Below, piece after piece: positions 33,286 through 38,455 of a stretch of 38,455 bases of DNA. The stretch comes from Bacillota bacterium (GTDB lineage Bacteria; Bacillota; Clostridia; Peptostreptococcales; Anaerovoracaceae): contig JALEHL010000132.1 of the NCBI GenBank assembly GCA_022770665.1, positions 1-38,455 of the forward strand. The letters are read 5' to 3'. Numbering within the stretch: position 1 is the first letter of the stretch; every line of letters starts with the position of its first letter. The position numbers and the translations under genes are program-made. Below the pieces are notes generated by a model, which saw only the letters and a list, made by a program, of their open reading frames with translations, was not told the origin of the DNA and made no database searches.

Positions 33286-34062
33286 ATGAAAATTTTTGCG
33301 ATCGGTGATCCCCACCTGTCCTTCGGTGAAGGGGTGCAGAAACCCATGGACATTTTCGGCGGACAGTGGGTCGGCCATACAGAAAAGCTGGAGCAGAACT
33401 GGAGGGCAGAAGTCCGTCCGGAAGACACTGTCATTCTCTGCGGAGATATCTCCTGGGGACTGAAACTGGAAGAAGCAAGGGCTGACCTGGACTGGATCCA
33501 CGATCTTCCGGGAAAGAAGCTCCTGTTTAAAGGCAACCATGATCTGTGGTGGCAGGCGATCAGCCGGCTGAACCGCCTGTATGACGACGGCACGATGCTC
33601 TTCCTGCAGAACCGGTGCTTCGTGGCGGAGGATCCTGAAAGCGGAAGACGGGCGGCGATCTGCGGCACACGGGGCTGGACCTGCCCGGGCAGCGAGGGTT
33701 TCGGCGATCATGACCGGAAAATTTATGAACGGGAGCTGCTGCGGCTCCGGTTTTCCCTGGAGGAAGGAAGAAGATCCGGTGCAGAGCAACTGATCGGTGT
33801 GCTTCATTTCCCGCCGACCAATGATATGCAGCAGGAGAGCGGATTCACACAGCTGATGCGGGAGTATGGAGTAAAAACCTGCGTTTACGGTCATCTTCAC
33901 GGAAAAGATGCGTACCGGCACGGAATGCAGGGTATCTATAATGGTGTAGAGTACCGGCTGGTCTCTCTGGATTATGTGGAAGGCATGCCGAGGGAGATTC
34001 TGGATCTGAATCGGGATCCGGCGCCGGGAGAAAAGAAGAATTCGAAGGAGGGGTTGGAATGA
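33286..34062 (+). CDS. Calcineurin-like metallophosphoesterase
   Basis: A 258-aa phosphoesterase with all motifs of the calcineurin-like superfamily: GDPHLSF (normally GDxH), GDISWG, GNHDLWW, a metal His in GVLHFPP and GHLHG. It matches the YkuE/CpdA-like clostridial group often annotated simply as serine/threonine phosphatase or metallophosphoesterase; the substrate is unknown. Its last four bases overlap the deoB start (ATGA), so it is translated together with nucleoside-salvage genes, but I cannot say whether it acts in that pathway. Confidence 0.85.
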   Translation: MKIFAIGDPHLSFGEGVQKPMDIFGGQWVGHTEKLEQNWRAEVRPEDTVILCGDISWGLKLEEARADLDWIHDLPGKKLLFKGNHDLWWQAISRLNRLYDDGTMLFLQNRCFVAEDPESGRRAAICGTRGWTCPGSEGFGDHDRKIYERELLRLRFSLEEGRRSGAEQLIGVLHFPPTNDMQQESGFTQLMREYGVKTCVYGHLHGKDAYRHGMQGIYNGVEYRLVSLDYVEGMPREILDLNRDPAPGEKKNSKEGLE

Positions 34063-35231
34063 AAAAAGCAGTTGTCATCGTTACAGACAGTTTAGGAGCA
34101 GGCGCGCTGCCGGATGCAGCCGCATACGGCGATGCGGGCGCAGACACCTTCGGGCATATCTGGGAAGCCTGCGGCGGCCTGAAGATTCCGAATCTTCTGA
34201 AACTTGGATGGGGAAACATCGACGGGATTTGCGGCGGACGGCTTGCAGTGAAGGATCCGCAGGGGTGCTTCGGCAAAATGGCGGAGATCTCCCGCGGCAA
34301 GGACACGACCACAGGGCACTGGGAAATTGCCGGTCTTCGGACCGATGTGCCTTTCAAAACATATCCGCAGGGTTTTCCGGCGGCGTTTATGGAAAAATTT
34401 CAGGCGGAGATCGGACGGGAATGCCTGGGAAACTATCCGGCATCCGGCACGGAGATCATCGAAACACTGGGACCGGAGCATGAAGCGACCGGAAAACCGA
34501 TCGTATACACTTCTGCAGACAGCGTTTTTCAGATTGCGGCAAATACGGATGTGATTCCGCTGGAGGAGCTGTATGCGATCTGCCGGACGGCCCGTCGGCT
34601 TCTGACAGGGGACTGGGCCTGCGGCAGAGTCATCGCCCGTCCGTACATCATGAAAAACGGAAAACGGGAGAGAACCAGCGACCGCCGGGATTATGCCGTC
34701 ACACCGCCGGCAGACACGACACTGGATCTGGTGGCGGCTGCAGGGAAAACCGTATACGGTGTCGGAAAGATCGGCGATATTTTCAATCAGAAGGGCCTGA
34801 CAGAAAGCGTGCATACGGTCAGCAATATGGACGGCGTCGACAAGACCATAGAAGCGCTGGGCATGGATTTTGAGGGATTCCTGTTCACGAACCTGGTCGA
34901 CTTTGATTCCAAGTACGGTCACCGGAGAGATCCGGAAGGATACGGCCGCTGCATCGAGGAGTTTGATGCGCGGATTCCGGAAATTCTGGACGCACTGGGA
35001 GAAGAGGATATCCTGATGATCTGCGCCGATCACGGCAATGATCCGACTGCGCCGGGCACCGATCACACCAGAGAATATGTGCCGCTGCTGGTTTACGGCA
35101 GAGGCTGCAGAAGCGGTGTGAACCTGGGAATCCGCAGGACGTTCGCGGATATCGGCGCGACAGTCAGCGACTTTCTGGGTGCAGAGTCCACCGGCATAGG
35201 GGAAAGCTTTAAGGAGGCGATTCTGAAATGA
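34059..35231 (+). CDS. deoB: Phosphopentomutase
   Basis: Converts ribose or deoxyribose 1-phosphate to the 5-phosphate, the second step of nucleoside salvage. 390 aa, alkaline-phosphatase fold with two Mn ions. VTDSLGAGALPDA (first metal Asp), KDTTTGHWEIAG (catalytic Thr) and ICADHGNDPTAPGTDHTREY (metal Asp/His cluster) are present. AAGGAGG lies within the preceding gene, and the start overlaps its stop by four bases. The stop in turn overlaps pdp by four bases, so the three genes form a tightly coupled unit. Confidence 0.95.
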   Translation: MKKAVVIVTDSLGAGALPDAAAYGDAGADTFGHIWEACGGLKIPNLLKLGWGNIDGICGGRLAVKDPQGCFGKMAEISRGKDTTTGHWEIAGLRTDVPFKTYPQGFPAAFMEKFQAEIGRECLGNYPASGTEIIETLGPEHEATGKPIVYTSADSVFQIAANTDVIPLEELYAICRTARRLLTGDWACGRVIARPYIMKNGKRERTSDRRDYAVTPPADTTLDLVAAAGKTVYGVGKIGDIFNQKGLTESVHTVSNMDGVDKTIEALGMDFEGFLFTNLVDFDSKYGHRRDPEGYGRCIEEFDARIPEILDALGEEDILMICADHGNDPTAPGTDHTREYVPLLVYGRGCRSGVNLGIRRTFADIGATVSDFLGAESTGIGESFKEAILK

Positions 35232-36550
35232 ACATGGTTGCACTGATTCAGAAAAAAAAGGACGGAAAGGCCCTGCAGCGGGAGGAGATCCAGTGGATCA
35301 TCGACGGCTATGTGGCCGGCAGCATTCCGGACTATCAGATTTCAGCGCTCCTGATGGCAATCTGCTTTCAGGGGCTGGATAAAGAGGAAACGTTTGCTCT
35401 CACAGAAGCAATGCGCGATTCCGGCGACACGATTGATTTGTCACCAATTAATGGGATCAAGGTTGACAAACATTCCACCGGCGGCGTAGGGGATAAAACA
35501 ACCCTGGTTGTAGCACCGCTGGCATCCGCCTGCGGCGTACCTGTGGCGAAGATGAGCGGACGCGGCCTCGGCTTTACCGGCGGCACGGTGGATAAGATGG
35601 AATCCATTCCGGGATTCCGCACCACGCTGGAACCGTCGGAATTTCTGGCGCAGGTCAATGCGATCGGCATGGCTGTCATCGGGCAGACAGCCCATATCAC
35701 GCCGGCAGACAAAAAGCTGTATGCACTGCGGGATGTGACGGCGACTGTGGACAATTTCGGCCTCATCGCCTCCAGCATTATGAGTAAGAAGCTGGCGGCC
35801 GGCAGTGATGCCATCGTCCTTGATGTAAAGGTTGGCGACGGCGCGTTCATGGAAAATCTGGAGGATGCGGTGACACTGGCGAAACTGATGGTGGAAATCG
35901 GTAATTCCGCCGGACGTCGTACGGTGGCGGCCATTACAGAGATGGGACAGCCCCTGGGTAAGGCAGTAGGAAACAGCCTGGAAGTGATAGAGGCCATCGA
36001 GACCCTGAAAGGAAACGGCCCTGCGGATATCACGGAGCTGGCACTGAAACTGTCCGGCATTATGGTGTACCTGGGCGGAAAGGCATCATCCCTGGAAGAA
36101 GGCATGGAGAAGACCCGGGCGGCGCTCACAGACGGCAGAGGGCTTTCCCAGCTGCGACGGTTTATCGCGGCGCAGGGAGGGAATGAAGCTGTGGTGGATG
36201 ATTACAGCCTGTTCCCGCAGCACACGGTGGAGAAGAAGCTGACGGCGGAGACATCCGGCTATGTGCACCGGATCGAGGCCAGATGTATCGGGCTGGCATC
36301 ACAGCATACCGGTGCAGGCAGAGCGACGAAAGAGGATACGGTGGATCTGTCTGCCGGAGTCTATGTTCACAGAAAAGTGGGCGATGCGGTACAGGCCGGT
36401 GAAGTTCTGGCCACCTTCTACGGCAATGATGAGGCGAAAGTGGATGCGGCCGCAGCAGAGGCATCGAAGGCATTCACCATCGGAACGGATCCCGTGGAGG
36501 CGCCGAAGCTGATCAAAGAGATCATCGGGCTGGAAACAGAATGGAATTAA
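35228..36550 (+). CDS. pdp: Pyrimidine-nucleoside phosphorylase
   Basis: Splits uridine, thymidine and deoxyuridine with phosphate to base and (deoxy)ribose 1-phosphate, the substrate of DeoB just upstream. 440 aa. KVDKHSTGGVGDKTTLVVAPLAS is the phosphate-binding signature of the thymidine/pyrimidine phosphorylase family, and KMSGRGLGFTGGTVDKMESIPGF follows. The C-terminal barrel-sandwich domain begins near 340 (TAETSGYVHRIEA). ATG 35228 lies ten bases after AAGGAGG. I prefer the broad-specificity name because the Firmicutes members are mostly of that type. It is last in the run; no terminator is seen directly after it. Confidence 0.93.
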   Translation: MNMVALIQKKKDGKALQREEIQWIIDGYVAGSIPDYQISALLMAICFQGLDKEETFALTEAMRDSGDTIDLSPINGIKVDKHSTGGVGDKTTLVVAPLASACGVPVAKMSGRGLGFTGGTVDKMESIPGFRTTLEPSEFLAQVNAIGMAVIGQTAHITPADKKLYALRDVTATVDNFGLIASSIMSKKLAAGSDAIVLDVKVGDGAFMENLEDAVTLAKLMVEIGNSAGRRTVAAITEMGQPLGKAVGNSLEVIEAIETLKGNGPADITELALKLSGIMVYLGGKASSLEEGMEKTRAALTDGRGLSQLRRFIAAQGGNEAVVDDYSLFPQHTVEKKLTAETSGYVHRIEARCIGLASQHTGAGRATKEDTVDLSAGVYVHRKVGDAVQAGEVLATFYGNDEAKVDAAAAEASKAFTIGTDPVEAPKLIKEIIGLETEWN

Positions 36551-36585
36551 AATGGAAATAAAACGGATAGAAAATGGAAATTCCC

Positions 36586-36614
36586 TTGACAAAACGGACC
36601 GGAAATGGTACGAT
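36586..36614 (+). promoter_or_regulatory. Promoter of the carboxypeptidase leader
   Basis: TTGACA (36586-36591) and TACGAT (36609-36614) are 17 bases apart, 36 bases after the pdp stop. A terminator hairpin follows about 80 bases later, before the carboxypeptidase gene. Confidence 0.78.
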
Positions 36615-36637
36615 TATGGCAGAAAGCACAGAGCAGA

Positions 36638-36691
36638 ATGCTGACTGAGGAGGAGGCACCTGTCCGTACGGAAAAGAAAACGTATATCTGA
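36638..36691 (+). CDS. Possible 17-aa leader ORF before the carboxypeptidase gene
   Basis: ATG 36638 opens a 17-codon frame (MLTEEEAPVRTEK...) that ends with TGA at 36689-36691, one base before the left arm of the terminator hairpin. It has no clear ribosome binding site and would sit only about 17 bases from the expected transcript start, so it is speculative. Its exact fit against the hairpin is the reason to list it. Confidence 0.25.
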   Translation: MLTEEEAPVRTEKKTYI

Positions 36692-36752
36692 CCGCCCTTT
36701 CGCATAGATTGATGTGACGATGCACAGAAACTATGGGAAAGGGCGGCGTTTT
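36692..36752 (+). terminator. Leader terminator (candidate attenuator) before the carboxypeptidase gene
   Basis: CCGCCCTTTC pairs with GAAAGGGCGG, extended by GCATAG/CTATG with a G-G mismatch and a small inner stem, followed by CGTTTTT. The carboxypeptidase ATG (36754) comes right after the T run, so the structure lies inside its own leader and must be read through for expression. Confidence 0.75.
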
Positions 36753-36753
36753 T

Positions 36754-37305
36754 ATGTGGAAAAAAGAAGCGGACGGCCGGAGCAGTCACATATGGAAGCT
36801 GAAACCGGGACAGGGTACCAGAAGGGTGATCTCCGCATGCCTCGGGTGTGCGCTGATTCTGGGCGCTTTTGCAGGTGTCAGCCGACTGCTGCCGAAGCAG
36901 GAATCCATTCTCATTGATGAAAACACAGTATTTACTACAGCGGATGTTCCGATGAAGGATGAGAGAAAGACAGGACTGCAGATTGCAGCAAAGGGAGCTG
37001 TTCTGATGGATGCTTCCACCGGCAAGGTGCTGTTTGAACAGGACAGCCATAAGGAACTGCCGCCGGCCTCTGTGACGAAGGTGATGACCATGCTTCTGGT
37101 GATGGAAGCTGCAGATGCCGGAAAGATCACCCTCGATGACAGGGTGACCATTTCTGAGCGGGCCGCTTCCATGGGAGGAAGCCAGATGTACATGGAAGCG
37201 GGTGAGACCCACACCGTGGCAGAGCTGATGAAGGGTGTCGCCATGGCCAGCGCCAATGACGGATGTGTGGCATTGAAAAAGGAGAACGGAAAAGGAGAAA
37301 TTTGA
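36754..37305 (+). pseudogene. D-alanyl-D-alanine carboxypeptidase (DacA/DacF family), truncated by an inserted element
   Basis: Penicillin-binding-type carboxypeptidase that trims peptidoglycan stem peptides, here only its first part. Start ATG 36754 (MWKKEADG); an ATG seven codons earlier is possible. A membrane or signal segment (about 25-45) is followed by the transpeptidase-like domain: PASVTKVMTML with active-site Ser106 and Lys109 (SxxK) and MASANDGCVAL with SAN at 166-168 (SxN). Homology stops after Leu174; nine unrelated residues (KKENGKGEI) precede the stop. The KTG motif and the C-terminal beta domain are missing, so the product should be inactive. The foreign DNA after codon 174 carries repA and parA. 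Confidence 0.85.
37277..37299 (+). repeat. Direct repeats at the element boundary
   Basis: AAAAGGAGAA occurs at 37277-37286 and 37290-37299, 13 bases apart, directly at the junction. Short direct repeats near element ends commonly serve as integrase arm-binding sites; here that is inference. Confidence 0.5.
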
Positions 37306-37327
37306 ATTACGTATCTGCGACAGTATA

Positions 37328-37394
37328 TATAATGATTCTATGATATGCGATTTCAGGAGCAGTGGCAAGAGTAACCTTGTGCAGCTGCTTTTTT
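37328..37394 (+). promoter_or_regulatory. repA leader: -10 element and terminator-like hairpin
   Basis: TATAAT at 37328-37333 has only a weak -35 match. Downstream, AGCAG (37358) pairs with CTGCT (37385-37389), with an inner CAAG/CTTG stem, and six T residues follow, 26 bases before the repA ATG. This looks like an attenuator controlling initiator expression. Confidence 0.5.
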
Positions 37395-37420
37395 ATTACA
37401 GAAAGAGATGGAGAACAGAT

Positions 37421-38344
37421 ATGGGATTTGACTACTTTTATCCGGAGCAGGCAGAGCAGTTTGCTTTTTTCCGCATTCCGAAAGCGTTGTTTCGGGACAG
37501 ACAGTTTAAGAACATCAGCACCGATGCAAAGGTTTTATATGGCCTGATGCTGGACCGGGTTTCTCTTTCTGTGAAAAACCAGTGGGTCGATCAGAAAGGA
37601 AGAGTATATATCATCTTTACGCTGGAAGAGATCATGGAGGAACTGGGCTGTGCCAACCAGAAGGCAACCAAGCTGGTGGTTGAACTGGAAGAGAAAGCAG
37701 GACTGATCGAAAGAAAGCGTCAGGGACTGGGAAAACCAACGCTGATCTATGTAAAGAACTTCTCCAGAGAGCGTGCGGAGCCGGAAATTCAGCCGGATTC
37801 CCAGACTCATGATTTTCATGATTCACAGAGTCATGAAAATCATGAATCAAGAATCATGGATCCCATGAATCCAGACTCACGAAAATCATGGTCAAATAAG
37901 ACTGAATCTATTAAAACTGATTCTAATAATACTGATCCCTTCCCTTCTTCCGAAGAGGAGCAGGAAGGGAACGGGGCGGAATGGAGAACAGAGATTGAAA
38001 ATCTTCTTCGGGAGCAGCTGATGATGGACAGGCTTCTGCAGGAACGCCCGGGTGACAGAGATCTGCTTATGGAAATATTACAGCTTCTGGCGGACACGCT
38101 TTGCACCCACAGGAAAACCATACGGCTAGCCCGGGATGATAAACCGGCAGCAGAGGTGCGAAGGCAGCTGCTGCAGCTTGGCCCGGAGCATATCCGGTTC
38201 GTTCTGGACTGCATGGCGGAAAACACGACGAAGATCAAAAATATGCGGCAATACCTCCTTACGGCATTGTACAACGCACCGATGACCATAAACAGTTACT
38301 ATGCATCGCTGGCGCAGCATGATATTGCCAGCGGAAGAATCTGA
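37421..38344 (+). CDS. repA: Replication initiator protein A (RepA_N family)
   Basis: A 307-aa initiator of the RepA_N family carried by Gram-positive plasmids and conjugative elements. ATG 37421 (MGFDYFYPEQAEQFAFFRIPKALF) follows GGAGA by seven bases; the ORF-track extension lies in the leader. The conserved winged-helix N-terminal domain covers about 1-115, with LSTDAKVLYGLMLDR-like (here ISTDAKVLYGLMLDR) and GCANQKATKLVVELEEKAGLIERKRQGLGKP. Residues 125-190 are a variable, His/Asn/Asp/Ser-rich linker encoded by repeats. A helical C-terminal domain (about 195-307) is host-range-type. It lies 17 bases before parA. Confidence 0.9.
   Translation: MGFDYFYPEQAEQFAFFRIPKALFRDRQFKNISTDAKVLYGLMLDRVSLSVKNQWVDQKGRVYIIFTLEEIMEELGCANQKATKLVVELEEKAGLIERKRQGLGKPTLIYVKNFSRERAEPEIQPDSQTHDFHDSQSHENHESRIMDPMNPDSRKSWSNKTESIKTDSNNTDPFPSSEEEQEGNGAEWRTEIENLLREQLMMDRLLQERPGDRDLLMEILQLLADTLCTHRKTIRLARDDKPAAEVRRQLLQLGPEHIRFVLDCMAENTTKIKNMRQYLLTALYNAPMTINSYYASLAQHDIASGRI
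37801..37891. repeat. TCATGA-type repeats inside repA, candidate replication origin
   Basis: TCATGATTTTCATGA (37807-37821) and its reverse complement TCATGAAAATCATGA (37831-37845) form a large inverted repeat. CCAGACTCATGATTTTCATG is echoed by CCAGACTCACGAAAATCATG at 37871. A near-palindrome CATGGATCCCATG lies between. RepA_N replicons are known to keep their origin repeats in the middle of the rep gene. Confidence 0.65.
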
Positions 38345-38361
38345 GAGAGGAGAGCAGGAAA

Positions 38362-38455
38362 ATGACGAAAAAGACAAAAGTAATCGCAGTGGTAAATCAG
38401 AAGGGCGGTGTCGGGAAAACGACGACGACCTTAAACCTGGGGGTCGGACTGGCAC
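38362..38455 (+). CDS. parA: ParA/Soj-family partition ATPase (partial)
   Basis: The first 31 codons of a ParA ATPase; the frame is open at the window edge. ATG 38362 follows an AGAGGAGAGCAGG purine-rich site. MTKKTKVIAVVNQKGGVGKTTTTLNL contains the deviant Walker A motif KGGVGKTTT that defines the ParA/MinD group. Next to repA it should act in partition or maintenance of the excised or replicating element. The signature Lys and the family start are unambiguous. Confidence 0.93.
   Translation, partial: MTKKTKVIAVVNQKGGVGKTTTTLNLGVGLA

Larger units (their letters stand above)
37276..38455 (+). mobile_element. Left end of an integrative/conjugative element (runs off the window)
   Basis: Starting where carboxypeptidase homology breaks, the DNA carries an A/G-rich direct repeat, a replication-initiator gene and a ParA-type partition gene. 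A repA-parA pair at one end is typical of Tn1549-like and related clostridial conjugative elements. The integrase and the right end are not in the window, so the class is inferred. Confidence 0.75.

Noticed and set aside
1-38455. CRISPR array, rRNA or complete tRNA genes
   Set aside because: No regularly spaced repeat array, rRNA signature or full cloverleaf was seen; the only tRNA-like piece is a short fragment near 1718-1737.

Overview
The window reads as chromosomal DNA of a Gram-positive anaerobe of the class Clostridia, probably near Lachnospiraceae. The grounds are AGGAGG-type ribosome binding sites, sigma-A-like promoters (TTGACA/TATAAT class), a SCIFF peptide with its radical-SAM maturase (a clostridial marker), split transketolase subunits, and housekeeping proteins of clostridial type. 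GC content looks moderately high. No complete tRNA, rRNA, CRISPR array or insertion sequence was seen.

Layout. (1) 1-1.6 kb: the 5' end of a PAS-like gene and a secreted DNA/RNA endonuclease, both on the minus strand. (2) 1.8-7.1 kb: dnaE, pfkA and a flavodoxin. (3) 7.1-8.4 kb: a Y-family polymerase on the minus strand, converging on the flavodoxin. (4) 8.5-12.2 kb: a DUF308 membrane protein and two unrelated FAD-dependent oxidoreductases. (5) 12.2-16.2 kb: a DeoR-family regulator and gap, facing gpmI, with terminators and short tandem repeats between them. (6) 16.3-21.4 kb: addA converging on gdhA. (7) 21.6-23.3 kb: mgtE behind a long leader that holds a small ORF. (8) 23.3-26.5 kb: nnrD, mazF and the two transketolase halves. 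(9) 26.6-30.3 kb: thrC, a DUF3267 putative metalloprotease and a MATE transporter. (10) 30.3-36.6 kb: SCIFF peptide, SCIFF maturase, rmuC, a metallophosphoesterase, deoB and pdp. (11) 36.6-38.5 kb: a D-Ala-D-Ala carboxypeptidase gene broken after its SxN motif, followed by repA and parA, which look like the left end of an integrative or conjugative element running out of the window.

How the genes fit together. Central carbon metabolism is scattered through the window (pfkA, gap, gpmI, transketolase, gdhA). DeoB and Pdp are a coupled nucleoside-salvage pair that yields ribose or deoxyribose 5-phosphate, which can feed the pentose phosphate pathway. DnaE, DinB, AddA and RmuC cover replication, translesion synthesis and recombination. 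The SCIFF pair is a conserved peptide-modification locus.

Most interesting points: a probable leader-peptide and Shine-Dalgarno-sequestering control region in front of mgtE, with no recognisable M-box; a SCIFF precursor with Gly at the position where I expect the cross-linked Thr; the mobile-element junction inside the carboxypeptidase gene, with origin-like repeats inside repA; a promoter, short ORF and intrinsic terminator immediately before that carboxypeptidase; and a cluster of short tandem repeats at the facing ends of gap and gpmI, one of which contains the gap stop codon. All calls come from reading the sequence; no database search was run.
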